Source of the DNA: an uncultured Flavobacteriales bacterium
GTDB taxonomy: Bacteria > Bacteroidota > Bacteroidia > Flavobacteriales_G > Salibacteraceae
Length of the DNA stretch: 64,000 nucleotides
Reading direction: 5' to 3'
Assembly: GCA_905479105.1 (NCBI GenBank)
Contig: CAJQLE010000002.1
Span: 1 to 64,000, forward strand
Under the pieces are notes generated by a model. It was given only the letters and a program-made list of their open reading frames with translations, had not been told where the DNA came from and did no database searches. Of the stretch, positions 44,357 to 54,558 are shown piece after piece. The first letter of the stretch is position 1. Each line of letters begins with the position of its first letter. Position numbers and translations under genes: made by a program.

Positions 44357-47300
44357 ATGAAGAAATCGTTACTACTGATGGTGTTAACCATCGCCATTGG
44401 TCTACATTCCAAGGCAGAAAATGTACTCACTGGAAGAGCAGCTTACGAAGCTGTGAAAGGCGCTGAAAAAGTTAGAATCAAAGACTTTAGCAGTGTCCCT
44501 GCACACATTAAATTTTATGAATCTGAAAGAATTGCGTTTAGCAATTGGCAAGAATGGATGAAAAATTCGTTCTTCAAAGAAAAGTCATCCATCGGCTTCC
44601 AATTAATAGGTCAGGAAAGTGATAAACTTGGAATGACACATTATCGCTTTCAACAAACAAGTGAAAACTATCCAGTGAGCTTTGGGATTTGGATCGTTCA
44701 CGTTTTGAATGGCCAGGTAGTGAGCATGAATGGTAATGTTTTCGATGATGTTCCAAACTTCAGTCCTTCACTCTCCGAAGAGCAAGCCCTTCAACAAGCT
44801 TTAAACATTATAAACGCAGACACATATAAATGGCAGGTTGAGGAAGAAGAGTCTAGACTGCAATCAGAAGAAAGCAATCCTTCTGCGACATATTACCCAA
44901 CCGGGAGTTTAGAAATAATAACTACTGACCCAAGCCTTTCTAATATTGATTTACAACTTGCTTGGAAATTTAATATTTACGCTCAAGTACCTATGTCACG
45001 AAGAGAAATCTTTATTAATGCGGGTAATGGAAGTGTGGTTTTTGAAAATAATTTAATCCATCATGCTGACAGCACTGGAACTGCGAATACAGGTTATAGT
45101 GGCACTCAAACTATTATTGCTGATTACACTGGATCACAGTTTCGATTGAGAGAAAGCGGAAGAGGAAATGGCATTCAAACGTTTAGCCTAAACAATGGTA
45201 CTAACTATGGTGCTGCCACTGACATTTTTGACAATGACAATAATTGGACATCAACATCAGTAGAGATTTTTGGCACAGACGCCTATTGGGGAACTGAGAT
45301 GACCTACGATTACTTCTTCAACAATTTTGGAAGAAATAGTATCGATAATAACGGTTTTACATTGCGCAGCTATGTTCACTATGGTGTTAATTATGCTAAT
45401 GCATTTTGGGACGGACAGCGAATGACTTACGGAGATGGCCCAGGTGGGAATGCCCCATTCACTGCTTTAGATATCGCTGGACATGAAGTAACTCATGGAT
45501 TAACCAACTTCACGTCCAACTTAGTTTATCAAGGTGAATCAGGCGCATTGAACGAGAGCTTTTCAGATATTTTTGGAGCATCTGTAGAATTTGAAGCGCT
45601 AGGATTTGGCAATGGCGATTGGCTCATGGGTGAAGATCTCGGATTTATAATTCGAAATATGGCAGATCCAAATTCTCAAGGTGATCCAGATACTTACTTA
45701 GGAACCAATTGGACTTCTACCGCCATAGGAGCATTTGACAATGGTGGGGTTCACATCAATAGCGGTGTTCAAAATTTTTGGTATTATTTACTTGTTGTCG
45801 GAGAAACTGGCACGAATGATAATGGAGACAATTTCAGCGTTAACGGAATTGGACTTGCTGATGCAGGTGCTATTGCCTACAGAAATAATATCGTCTATTT
45901 AAGCGTAAACAGTAATTATGCTGATGCACGATATTTTGCCATAGAATCTGCGCTTGATCTTTTCGGGCCTTGCAGCCCTCAGGTTATCAATACCGCCAAC
46001 GCATGGCATGCGGTGGGAATTGGCGAACGTTTTCCTGATGGAGTTGTCGCTAATTATACCTCAAACTCTGTTTCTGGTTGCGTTTTGCCGCATACAGTTC
46101 AATTTTCAAATTACAGTTATAATGGTGCAAATTATTTTTGGGATTTTGGTGATGGTGGCACTTCAACTGCATTTGAGCCTTCACACACGTATACCGTTGC
46201 TGGCACATATGATGTTAGTCTTTTAGTCACATCACCTTGTGGAGCAGACACGGAAATTCAATTAAGTTACATTGAAGTTGGACCTGGCGCGCCATGCGAG
46301 TATACTATTGAATCGAATGGATCTACTACCGAAATAGAATGTACAGGAGTATTATTCGACAATGGTGGTCTTGCAGGTGATTATCAAAACAGTTCAAATT
46401 CAACTTTCATTATAGCCCCGCCCAACACCGGCAGTATAACTCTTGAGTTTGTATCCTTTGACGTTCAGAATGGAGGAAGCAATTGCAATACTGATTACCT
46501 GGAAGTTTTTGAGGGACCAAATACCAATTCACCTTCACTTGGGAAATTCTGTAGTACAAATCCTCCACCGAGCGTTTTAAATTCTCAAAGTGGAGCTGTA
46601 ACCCTTAAATTTTTTAGTAATGGAACTATTTCTGAAGATGGGTTCAGAATAGACTGGAGCTGCAATGCCATAAGCGAAGAACCTGTTGCAGACTTCTCTT
46701 CAAATTTGCTTGAAACGTGCAACGGAATGGTGAACTTTTATGATCAATCATTGAACGGCACAACCTCTTGGTCATGGGATTTTGGAGATGGAAACACCTC
46801 GACTGATCAAAATCCTGTTCATCTATACGTGACCAATGGAGCGTATAATGTCACCCTTGTATCTACCAATCAATTTGGCAGCAGTACGGAAGTTAAACCC
46901 AGCTTTATTAATGTAGATAGACCGATTCCTCCTACTGGTCAGAACGCAAATATCTGTCCAGGAGAAACTGCAGTCTTAACAGCAAGCAGTGCCGGTTTTC
47001 ATCGTTGGTATGATGTTCCTTTTGGAGGAAGCTATATCCAACAAGGAAACTCACTTACCACGCCTGTTATTCAATCGAATACTTCTTATTACGTTGAATC
47101 TATAATTCCAGGAAATTCTCTTGACGGAGGAGCTCCGAACTTCTTTTTAGGTGGAAATCCAATACTTGAAGAATTCCCGAATACCACTCCACTATACTTT
47201 GATGCCTTGAATGACTTTCTGCTTCATAGTGTAAGAGTTTATGCTCAAAGCTCTGGCGACAGAACGTTTGTTGTATCAAATAGCTCAGGAGGCACTGTCG

Positions 47301-47857
47301 CAACAAGAACAGTTAATGTTCAGCAAGGAAATTACCGTGAAGTCGTTCTAGACATTAACATACCTGCTGGTAATGGATATCGCATTTACTTGGCTGGCAG
47401 CAGTGATGTAATTGATCTTTACTATAACACAAGCGGTGCTAATTTCCCTTATGAAACTCCAGGTTTACTGAGTATTTATCAAAGTGGAGGAGCCAACGGC
47501 TTGAGTGAATACTATTTCTTTTATGACTGGGACGTAAAAGAGTATTGTGTAAGCGATAGAACAGAGCTTGAAGCAAGTACATCTATTTGCTTGGGCATAG
47601 AAGAAGAATCAAATGGGTCAGTTTTCGAACTCTATCCAAATCCGTCTCAAGATTTCGTCACAGCCACATGGTCTGAATCTTTAGATGTGAAACAAATCAT
47701 TGCTTATGATCTGAAAGGACAAATTGTTCAGCAAACTGTGATAACGCAACATGCAAATAGCTCCGAAATAAATGCTTCTGAGTTTAGTAAAGGTGTATAT
47801 CTCATCGAACTAAGAACAGAGACTGGTAGTCAAATGAAAAGGTTGATTATTCAATAA
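44357..47857 (+). CDS. M4 (thermolysin) metallopeptidase with PKD/CUB domains and T9SS type A tail
   Basis: From the ATG at 44357 (a TTG is upstream) the product is 1166 residues. The signal peptide is KKSLLLMVLTIAIGLHSKA. An FTP/PepSY-like propeptide is followed by the M4 catalytic domain with HExxH (H376, E377, H380 in GHEVTHG) and the third ligand E400 in GALNESFSD. Then follow a PKD domain (YFWDFGDGGTSTAFEPSH), a CUB-like domain, a second PKD (WSWDFGDGNTSTDQ), and a C-terminal sorting tail (ELYPNPSQDFVTATW, SKGVYLIELRTE). It is likely a secreted neutral zinc protease exported by the type IX system. Confidence 0.94.
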   Translation: MKKSLLLMVLTIAIGLHSKAENVLTGRAAYEAVKGAEKVRIKDFSSVPAHIKFYESERIAFSNWQEWMKNSFFKEKSSIGFQLIGQESDKLGMTHYRFQQTSENYPVSFGIWIVHVLNGQVVSMNGNVFDDVPNFSPSLSEEQALQQALNIINADTYKWQVEEEESRLQSEESNPSATYYPTGSLEIITTDPSLSNIDLQLAWKFNIYAQVPMSRREIFINAGNGSVVFENNLIHHADSTGTANTGYSGTQTIIADYTGSQFRLRESGRGNGIQTFSLNNGTNYGAATDIFDNDNNWTSTSVEIFGTDAYWGTEMTYDYFFNNFGRNSIDNNGFTLRSYVHYGVNYANAFWDGQRMTYGDGPGGNAPFTALDIAGHEVTHGLTNFTSNLVYQGESGALNESFSDIFGASVEFEALGFGNGDWLMGEDLGFIIRNMADPNSQGDPDTYLGTNWTSTAIGAFDNGGVHINSGVQNFWYYLLVVGETGTNDNGDNFSVNGIGLADAGAIAYRNNIVYLSVNSNYADARYFAIESALDLFGPCSPQVINTANAWHAVGIGERFPDGVVANYTSNSVSGCVLPHTVQFSNYSYNGANYFWDFGDGGTSTAFEPSHTYTVAGTYDVSLLVTSPCGADTEIQLSYIEVGPGAPCEYTIESNGSTTEIECTGVLFDNGGLAGDYQNSSNSTFIIAPPNTGSITLEFVSFDVQNGGSNCNTDYLEVFEGPNTNSPSLGKFCSTNPPPSVLNSQSGAVTLKFFSNGTISEDGFRIDWSCNAISEEPVADFSSNLLETCNGMVNFYDQSLNGTTSWSWDFGDGNTSTDQNPVHLYVTNGAYNVTLVSTNQFGSSTEVKPSFINVDRPIPPTGQNANICPGETAVLTASSAGFHRWYDVPFGGSYIQQGNSLTTPVIQSNTSYYVESIIPGNSLDGGAPNFFLGGNPILEEFPNTTPLYFDALNDFLLHSVRVYAQSSGDRTFVVSNSSGGTVATRTVNVQQGNYREVVLDINIPAGNGYRIYLAGSSDVIDLYYNTSGANFPYETPGLLSIYQSGGANGLSEYYFFYDWDVKEYCVSDRTELEASTSICLGIEEESNGSVFELYPNPSQDFVTATWSESLDVKQIIAYDLKGQIVQQTVITQHANSSEINASEFSKGVYLIELRTETGSQMKRLIIQ

Positions 47858-47873
47858 AAAGGCAATCTCAATA

Positions 47874-47902
47874 AAAGCCCGATTGGTGACCAATCGGGCT
47901 TT
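47874..47902. terminator. Strong bidirectional terminator after M4 peptidase
   Basis: A perfect 13-bp stem (AAAGCCCGATTGG/CCAATCGGGCTTT) with a TGA loop has A's on the left and T's on the right. It terminates the M4 gene on the plus strand and the propeller-repeat gene on the minus strand. Confidence 0.95.
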
Positions 47903-47910
47903 TATTTGCT

Positions 47911-50568
47911 CTAATTATTAAGTATGATCAGTGCTTGATCGCTAGTGGACTTGCTTATCTCAATGTTTCCCTCTGAAATTCCCTGTTGGATAAGATAATC
48001 AATCAAGGGCTGGATTACCTTTTGAGAAAGAGTAGCTAGCTTTATTTCTTCAGACTTAGGATTCACTTCTTCAAAGACCCTGATAACGACTTTATTGCCC
48101 AACACAGCTTGATTGACAGCCGAGGATAAAGATCCAAAGTTCTTTGATTCAATATTTTTCACATCAAAGTCATATACATCTCTTAATTCTTCATTAGCAC
48201 CTCGAGATCTTTCTCGAGCTGGTCTATATTGCTCAGACCGTAATTCTGTTTCACGAACATGAGCTTCACTAATAACGACATCCTCCGTTGGAAGCATTTT
48301 AAAAGAAAAAACAGTTTTATCTGTTCTGTTAACCAAGACATTTTTCTGCTGTCCGGAAATGTAAATTTCATAAATATCAGATAATCCTTCTGACGCGGCA
48401 GAAATGAAATAGGTCTTTTCAGGGATGTAGTCTTTGAATTCAAAACTACCATCTTTCTCCACGATAGTTTTTTGAATCACATTTTCCTCTGCATCATGCA
48501 AAGTCAATGTGACAACGGTTTTGGGCAGCTTCTTGTATTGAAACTTGCCTTTAAGCGAAGTCGGAGAGTCAGAAACTACGGCACCTGATTCAGCTTGTGT
48601 TCTCAACGAATAGAGCGTAATTGGCTTATTTCTTGCCAATTTTCTAAAAGCAAACACCCCTGCTCTATCATCATTGAGATAAAACAAAACATCGTTTGGA
48701 TTCTTAGCTAGAAAAATCTCACTTCCCTTGAGATGATTTTGTTCCTCATCAGATAATCTTAGGGAATAATCACCTTCAAGTAATTCCGTATCGATGCTAA
48801 ATTGTCCATTTTCATCAGTAATTGTCGAACCCATCACTTCGTCATCATCATTGATAAGTGAGATCTCCGCATTCATTAAAGGCAATTTATCCCTTGTCAA
48901 GTAACCTGACAATTGATTATTACCCAACTCACTCAGCGCATGCTCTTTGAAAAGATGTTCTGGCATGCTTATATCTTTCTCTTCCAAAAGACGAATTGGA
49001 CTATTCCCTCCATTTATCAAGGACGTGAATTCAAATAGATATTTACCTGTTTTTGTAACTACAATATCCTCTTCTGGATTCTCGTTCGTAAGGTAAACTT
49101 CATAAACATCCACAAGGCCAGATGCATCCTTATCGAGGCTTAAAAAGTAGCTCTTCTCTCTAGCGTCCGTATTAAAGGAGAAGTAACCCTTTTCATCTGT
49201 TTCAATAGTTTTCAGAACCTCATTATTCTGATCAACTATGTTCAGCTTCAACTTTTCTGTGAGTGTACCATGTGACGTTACTTTTCCAGAAATTGTAGTT
49301 TCTCTATCCACTACCTTGCCTTCTCTTGCAAGTTTTTCATAAGTATCATACTCGTCTATTTTCTTTCCCGAAAGTACTTTGAATCCGAAAATTCCAAGTT
49401 TTTCTTCATTCATAAAAATCATTTGCTCTCCCAAGTCATTTGCAAGGAAAATCTCAGCGTTACCCAATTCAGATCGATCTTCTTCATCAAGGGCAATCTT
49501 ATAGTTTCGGTCTGGCAAGAAGGATTGTAGATTGAAATATCCATCCTCTGTGGTGGTCACAGATTGAACAATCTGATCGTTTTCATCGAGCAGGTTTAAT
49601 TTCACACTCATAGCAGGAAGAGCATTTAGCTTCACAAAACCTGTTGCAGACCGATGTGCGTTCAACCTTAAAACCATCGGGTCTAAGCGATAAGAAATGC
49701 TGTATAATCTGCCTTTAGCACTCTCAGAATCAGAGAAAAAATATGCTTCATTGAGCTTTTCGTTTAATGAAAAGTATGCTTCAAATCCTTCACTGTTAAC
49801 GTGCTCGCCTAGATTTATTGGCCTCGACCATGACTGCCATGTTTCGTCCAACCTTTCTGACATAAAAATATCGCCCTTTCCCTTGCTTCGGTGTCCCTCA
49901 CTCGAGAAAAAAAGATGCCTACTATCCTTAGATACGAAAGGTGACATTTCAAAACCACTCGTATTTATGCGCGCACCCATATTCTTTGGAGTTGACCATC
50001 CTTCATCTGTCTTAAGACTTATATATAAATCTTCCTTACCAAAGCTATTCTCTGCATTCATTGAAATGATCACAAATGATTCATCTCGAGCGACATAGAA
50101 ACCAAAATATGAACCCGAAATATTGATTTCAGGAAGATTAAGAAAGTGATCATGTATATATGTTTCACCAATCTTTTTGTAGGCTTCAATAGTTGTTAGG
50201 TCACTAATTTTTGTCTTGTTATATCGCAACAGATAAAAGGTCTTGTTTTCTGACTGTCCAATTATCAAATCATTCTTACTCGAATTTAACCCCTGATATT
50301 TGTTCGAAGGTTTACTCCACGCCCCATCATCAAAGTGACTAAACCAGATGTCTTGATCTAAGACTCCTCCCGTGTTTTCTTCATGTCCAGTGCGAGTAAA
50401 CCACAGAAATGTGCCATTATCACCTACAATAGGGTTGAAATTAGCGGAACCATCATTAAAGACTTCAAATGGAACAGCTGATTGATTGAAGTCACCACTA
50501 CTAAATTGACCATAACTGATGGTCGAAATAGAAAAAATGGTAAGAAATGGAAATATGAATTTATTCAA
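47911..50568 (-). CDS. PD40-propeller protein with four carboxypeptidase-regulatory-like repeats
   Basis: The 885-residue product starts with a TTG (no ATG nearby) and a signal peptide (FIFPFLTIFSISTISYG). The first 300 residues form a PD40 propeller (DQDIWFSHFDDGAWSKPSN, MSPFVSKDSRHLFFSSEGHR). Four CarboxypepD_reg-like beta-sandwiches follow, alternating between two types: type A ends in EIFLA...GIFGFK and type B ends in YEVYLTN...FEFTS. The last 60 residues resemble the start of an OmpA-like domain (LSQKVIQPLIDYLIQQGISE) but end early. It is probably an outer-membrane-associated periplasmic protein; function unknown. Confidence 0.75.
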   Translation of the reverse strand: MNKFIFPFLTIFSISTISYGQFSSGDFNQSAVPFEVFNDGSANFNPIVGDNGTFLWFTRTGHEENTGGVLDQDIWFSHFDDGAWSKPSNKYQGLNSSKNDLIIGQSENKTFYLLRYNKTKISDLTTIEAYKKIGETYIHDHFLNLPEINISGSYFGFYVARDESFVIISMNAENSFGKEDLYISLKTDEGWSTPKNMGARINTSGFEMSPFVSKDSRHLFFSSEGHRSKGKGDIFMSERLDETWQSWSRPINLGEHVNSEGFEAYFSLNEKLNEAYFFSDSESAKGRLYSISYRLDPMVLRLNAHRSATGFVKLNALPAMSVKLNLLDENDQIVQSVTTTEDGYFNLQSFLPDRNYKIALDEEDRSELGNAEIFLANDLGEQMIFMNEEKLGIFGFKVLSGKKIDEYDTYEKLAREGKVVDRETTISGKVTSHGTLTEKLKLNIVDQNNEVLKTIETDEKGYFSFNTDAREKSYFLSLDKDASGLVDVYEVYLTNENPEEDIVVTKTGKYLFEFTSLINGGNSPIRLLEEKDISMPEHLFKEHALSELGNNQLSGYLTRDKLPLMNAEISLINDDDEVMGSTITDENGQFSIDTELLEGDYSLRLSDEEQNHLKGSEIFLAKNPNDVLFYLNDDRAGVFAFRKLARNKPITLYSLRTQAESGAVVSDSPTSLKGKFQYKKLPKTVVTLTLHDAEENVIQKTIVEKDGSFEFKDYIPEKTYFISAASEGLSDIYEIYISGQQKNVLVNRTDKTVFSFKMLPTEDVVISEAHVRETELRSEQYRPARERSRGANEELRDVYDFDVKNIESKNFGSLSSAVNQAVLGNKVVIRVFEEVNPKSEEIKLATLSQKVIQPLIDYLIQQGISEGNIEISKSTSDQALIILNN

Positions 50569-50646
50569 AAGATTAGGCCTAAAAGTCGTTGATTAAGAGC
50601 TGACAAAAGTAGCCAACCGAATAAGTTTGCCTTAATAAAAAACACG

Positions 50647-50674
50647 AAAAAAGCCCAACCGAAATTGAGCTTTT
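50647..50674 (-). terminator. Terminator after TPR-SPOR gene
   Basis: On the minus strand an 8-bp stem AAGCTCAA/TTGGGCTT (one G-U pair) is followed by a T run. It lies about 120 nt after the TPR-SPOR stop, leaving an unexplained long 3' segment between. Confidence 0.7.
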
Positions 50675-50795
50675 AACTAATTTACCTAAATTAACTTCCC
50701 TTGGCGTGAAAGCTAGGTCAATAGTATTTGAAAATCTCGGAATGACTTTCGCAGATTCAGTTAACGGTTGATATGAGCTAGAAAACGGCACTTCC

Positions 50796-52112
50796 TTAAA
50801 AATCAGCTCTTGCCTTTTTCTTTGCTCCTGCATCTTGATGCGTATCACTTTGCTTTTTTTGATTTGATTCTGCAAATTCCTTCGCCTCTTTCAAAGGAAT
50901 TTTATTTCCTAGGTTAAAAGAAACTACAAATGCGTCTTCGATACCTATGGACTTGAGCTCTTCTCTGTAAGCAGCTGCTTGATCATATTGAGCAAAATTA
51001 CCAACCGTCAAGATCACTAAGTCGTTCTGTTGATTCTCTTTTATCCCGTCTACTTCTAAATACTTTTCAGCTACTGAACTAGAGACGATTGTTCTGAAGG
51101 CACCCACTTGGACTCTAAAATCAACTGAACCTTGAATATGCCAATTGATGTTTTCCGCTCCAACACCTAATACTTCTTGTTCGTAGTTTGGTCTGTTCAC
51201 GTCAACGATGAATGCGTCTTCATATCCTCTTTCACGGATTTTTGCCAGTAAAGATTCTGCTTGTTTTTTATATGGAAAGCGGCCAATTACATACCTGAAG
51301 ATTCCATTTTCATCAACATAGACTTCAACGTTCTTGAGGTTTTCAAAATCTCGTGTTGGCTTCAAGTCAATTAATGCTGCTACTTGAATTCCATATAAAG
51401 ATGTCATCGTGGTGTAAATGACTTCTCTTGTTCTCAATTCGTCCCAATCATCAAAAGGAATAAGGCGCTCCTTGATTTGAGGTTCATTTCTTTCCGTTTT
51501 AATTTCTTGTGCAATCTCAAGACTCGCTTCTTGTTCTTTGCTCAAAGCCGCTGTTTTTTCTATTGTTTCAGTTGCTCCTTCGGCATTCTCCTTGGCAGTG
51601 GATTCGGCAGATGCGATAGCTTCCTCTGGCTTTTCCTCCTCTTCTTTTCTATCGAGGTTACATTCCCTTACCCACTTTTGGCCATCTACTAAGTAATACT
51701 CATCATTATAGGTATATACCTGATAAAACTTATTCAGAGACCTCAATGCTTCCTCGCATTGTCCATTTTTAGAATATGCGATTGTCATGTAATAATATAC
51801 ATACTCGGGAGCCCTTCTTTCCGTTTTCGATCCTGACTCATATTCAGAAGTATAAATACTAGATGCTGTCTCTAGCAACTCTACCGACTTCGGAATTTGC
51901 ATATCTTCTTTCACATAGCACAAGCCCAATAAATAGTTGAGATTTGCATTTGCTGAGTCTTTCGCCCATAGTTTTTCAAGAATCGGAATTGCCTGATTGA
52001 GCTTGTGATTAGCCAAATGCAATTTGGCTTTATTGAAATTATTGTCTTGATCTTGAGCAATAGCGCTCGAACCGATCAACAAGACAAGAGAAAGTGCAAG
52101 AATGCGATTCAT
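50796..52112 (-). CDS. Exported TPR protein with two SPOR domains
   Basis: The 438-residue product has a signal peptide (NRILALSLVLLIGSSAIAQ), then TPR-like helices (LHLANHKLNQAIPILEKLWA, NLNYLLGLCYVKED). An acidic/Ala-rich linker separates two SPOR domains near residues 235-305 (GIQVAALIDLKPTRDFENLK) and 325-405 (FRVQVGAFRTIVSSSVAEKY). SPOR domains bind denuded peptidoglycan at division sites, so the protein is likely a periplasmic envelope factor. The tail is basic (DAGAKKKARADF). Its operon start is alone; the downstream gene is well separated. Confidence 0.85.
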   Translation of the reverse strand: MNRILALSLVLLIGSSAIAQDQDNNFNKAKLHLANHKLNQAIPILEKLWAKDSANANLNYLLGLCYVKEDMQIPKSVELLETASSIYTSEYESGSKTERRAPEYVYYYMTIAYSKNGQCEEALRSLNKFYQVYTYNDEYYLVDGQKWVRECNLDRKEEEEKPEEAIASAESTAKENAEGATETIEKTAALSKEQEASLEIAQEIKTERNEPQIKERLIPFDDWDELRTREVIYTTMTSLYGIQVAALIDLKPTRDFENLKNVEVYVDENGIFRYVIGRFPYKKQAESLLAKIRERGYEDAFIVDVNRPNYEQEVLGVGAENINWHIQGSVDFRVQVGAFRTIVSSSVAEKYLEVDGIKENQQNDLVILTVGNFAQYDQAAAYREELKSIGIEDAFVVSFNLGNKIPLKEAKEFAESNQKKQSDTHQDAGAKKKARADF

Positions 52113-52203
52113 ATATTCTTAGGCTTAGGTATCAAACTTAACCCTATATAATGCGCATGTTAAAGATCATATCAAGAGTTTTCGACAGCTTGATGTAGAT
52201 TCA

Positions 52204-53196
52204 CTAAAAGTGGATTGTCGCAACTAAGCCTTTATGGTCTGATGGCGGTTCTTCGCTTATATGGAATGATCGCAATCCTTTATCGTCCCGCATAAATATG
52301 TAATCTAATCGCGTTGGGAAGACCTTATGAGTGGGGTTGAGTGCATTACCATATTCGAATTGGACGTCCATAAACTCATCGCATAACATACGATGGACAA
52401 TCGTACCCGGAGAAGCATTAAAGTCTCCAACAATTACATCGGCACCATAAGCCAATAATAATTTTGTTTGCCGACTTCTTAGCGATATAGCCTCCTCAAT
52501 AGTCGAAATAGACCATGAGTACTTTTCAGAAAGGAGGTTATAACTCTGCAAGTGAACATTTGCTATTGATACAGTATCATCGATCACTTTGATTGTGTAC
52601 ACCTTGGCTTCATTGGTATGAGATAACAATTGAAACACCCTATCAACTGAAATAATTTGATGTTTAGAAAAAATTGCCGTTCCAAATATATTCCCCTGCT
52701 TAGGGCTGAAGTCATGATACTCCATCTCAATCTTTTGAGCAAAATCATTGGCTACGCTTTTCGTGTCTGGCCATTTATAATACAAGCCAAACTCTTGCAA
52801 GCAAACTATATCGGGATTCTCCTTTAAAATGAGCGAAACACATTTTTGAACATTAGCCGTATCATTAGAAAACTGTCCAACATTCAAACTCAAGACCTTC
52901 AACGTTTCTTTTTGAGAATGACGATCCCCATTCGTGAATGAAAAATTGGAATGCCTAAGAAGTAATTGGGCCGTTAGAAGAAAAAATACAATCAATAAAC
53001 CTAATCTTTTCAACCTTGCGGCAATCAACACGATAAGCATTACTAAGACAAAGAAGCAAACCAATAAATCGAAAGAAGGCAGCAACTGAAGCAAGACAAC
53101 CGATTCAAATGCATCCATACTTGCAAATGCATTCAAGATTAAATACAACACTAAAAGTGCTGCACAAATCGTTACTATTGAGTTAATCAACTTCAC
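52204..53196 (-). CDS. Membrane-anchored endonuclease/exonuclease/phosphatase-family protein
   Basis: The 330-residue product starts at a GTG and has three N-terminal transmembrane segments (IVTICAALLVLYLILNAFA, LLVCFFVLVMLIVLIAARL, LGLLIVFFLLTAQLLL). An EEP-fold domain follows with its catalytic motifs: LSLNVGQFSND, DIVCLQEFGLYY, IVGDFNASP and PSDHKGL. Proteins of this layout hydrolyse phosphodiester or phosphoinositide-like substrates outside the membrane; the substrate is not known. Ten nt separate its start from a divergent thioredoxin-like gene. Confidence 0.85.
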   Translation of the reverse strand: MKLINSIVTICAALLVLYLILNAFASMDAFESVVLLQLLPSFDLLVCFFVLVMLIVLIAARLKRLGLLIVFFLLTAQLLLRHSNFSFTNGDRHSQKETLKVLSLNVGQFSNDTANVQKCVSLILKENPDIVCLQEFGLYYKWPDTKSVANDFAQKIEMEYHDFSPKQGNIFGTAIFSKHQIISVDRVFQLLSHTNEAKVYTIKVIDDTVSIANVHLQSYNLLSEKYSWSISTIEEAISLRSRQTKLLLAYGADVIVGDFNASPGTIVHRMLCDEFMDVQFEYGNALNPTHKVFPTRLDYIFMRDDKGLRSFHISEEPPSDHKGLVATIHF

Positions 53197-53205
53197 GCAA
53201 CAAAT

Positions 53206-53736
53206 ATGAACATAGTCAGAATCACTTTCATTTTATGCTTTATCCATATTTCTTTGAGCTCTCTTGGACAAATGTTCCCATCCATTAAAGCAGAAAATAT
53301 AAATAGTGAAGAGATAAATATCCCTATTGATCTCAGCGAAAAAAAGAGCATTGTGTTTCTTGCATTTACAGCACAGGCAGAAGAAATGTTAGACAATTGG
53401 TATGAGCCAGTTTACACCATGTTTATTGATGAGTCAGGCTTCAATTCTATGGCATACGATTGTCACGTAAAATTGGTAATGATGTTCACAGGGACGGGGC
53501 AAGCAGCAGCCGATGGCATCATTAAAAAAATCAAAAGAAATGTAGATGATGAATTCAATGACTATTTGCTATTCTATCAAGGTAGTTTCAAAGAAGAAAT
53601 GAAACTGCTAGAAATGGATAAGAAAAACGATGCCTATGTATTCGTGCTCGATGAACAAGGTGAGATAATATTCAAAGATTCTGGAAGGTATTCGGAATCT
53701 AAACTGGAAAAAATAGCCGACCTGGTGGAACTCTAA
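53206..53736 (+). CDS. Exported thioredoxin-like protein of unknown function
   Basis: This 176-residue protein has a signal peptide (MNIVRITFILCFIHISLSSLGQ). The strands KKSIVFLAFTAQAEEMLDNW and VKLVMMFTGTG and the turn FVLDEQGEIIFKDSG are compatible with a thioredoxin-like fold. No CxxC is present, so it is not a typical disulfide reductase. It overlaps the convergent YggS gene by 4 nt. A precise family could not be identified. Confidence 0.6.
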   Translation: MNIVRITFILCFIHISLSSLGQMFPSIKAENINSEEINIPIDLSEKKSIVFLAFTAQAEEMLDNWYEPVYTMFIDESGFNSMAYDCHVKLVMMFTGTGQAAADGIIKKIKRNVDDEFNDYLLFYQGSFKEEMKLLEMDKKNDAYVFVLDEQGEIIFKDSGRYSESKLEKIADLVEL

Positions 53737-54407
53737 GCATAGTCTCTCGCCCCAAAAATTGAGCTACCAACTCTTACCATATTGCTGCCTTCATCAACAG
53801 CCAACTTATAATCACCACTCATTCCCATTGAAAGCGTTTCTGGGAGCCAATACTCCAAACCTGAGTGCTTTTGGGTTAGCCTATCAAAAAGGGATTTTAA
53901 CCCTGAAAACTCTCGTTTCACTTGAGCTTCATCATCCGTAAACGTAGCCATTCCCATTAGCCCTTTTATCTTAATATTCTTCATCTCTGCTAAAGACGGT
54001 TCCAGCAGCAAGTTTTCGCATTCCTCCTCTGACAATCCAAACTTAGTGTCTTCCTCAGCGATATGAATTTGCAATAAGCATTCAACAATACTATTTGCCT
54101 TTGCTGCTTGCTTATTGATCTCCTTCAAAAGCTTCAGACTATCAACTGCGTGGATCATATGAACGAATTCAGCGATATATTTCACCTTATTGCTTTGCAA
54201 ATGGCCAATTAGATGCCAACGAATATCCTTCGGCATCACTTCTGCTTTTGCTGTAAGCTCTTGAACTTTATTCTCACCAAAATCACGCTGCCCTTCTTCA
54301 TAGGCTTTCATGATGTGCTCAATAGTGTGGGTTTTGGAAACTGCCACTAATGTCACATTACCAGGTAAAGAATCCTTTATACGTTTCAAATTTTCAGCTA
54401 CGCTCAT
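53733..54407 (-). CDS. YggS-family PLP-binding protein
   Basis: From the ATG at 54407 the product is 224 residues. PLP is held by K25 (VTLVAVSKTHTIEHI) in a fold-type III barrel. The family motifs QRDFGENKVQEL, WHLIGHLQSNKVKYI and LSMGMSGDYKLAVDEG are all present, along with a C-terminal VRVGSSIFGARDY. YggS homologues manage the free PLP pool and amino-acid homeostasis without a single defined catalytic role. The protein is cytosolic. Confidence 0.95.
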   Translation of the reverse strand: MSVAENLKRIKDSLPGNVTLVAVSKTHTIEHIMKAYEEGQRDFGENKVQELTAKAEVMPKDIRWHLIGHLQSNKVKYIAEFVHMIHAVDSLKLLKEINKQAAKANSIVECLLQIHIAEEDTKFGLSEEECENLLLEPSLAEMKNIKIKGLMGMATFTDDEAQVKREFSGLKSLFDRLTQKHSGLEYWLPETLSMGMSGDYKLAVDEGSNMVRVGSSIFGARDYA

Positions 54408-54558
54408 TGTGCAAATATCTTCTTTGATATATAAAAACCGAAGCACATCTATTGTTCAATGAGTTCTTAACACACGTCAACAAAAAAGCGTTAACAAAAC
54501 CACAAAGCCCATCTCAAAGAGGCGATAGACAAGCGTAAATTGTGACCGTTTTAATACC

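Noticed and set aside
50579-50875. Minus-strand ORF overlapping the end of the TPR-SPOR gene, with a coding-like middle (KVIPRFSNTIDLAFTPREVN).
   Set aside because: It overlaps a well-supported gene, runs through the terminator hairpin and has no recognisable domain. It may be a remnant of a longer SPOR protein, but there is too little to call it.
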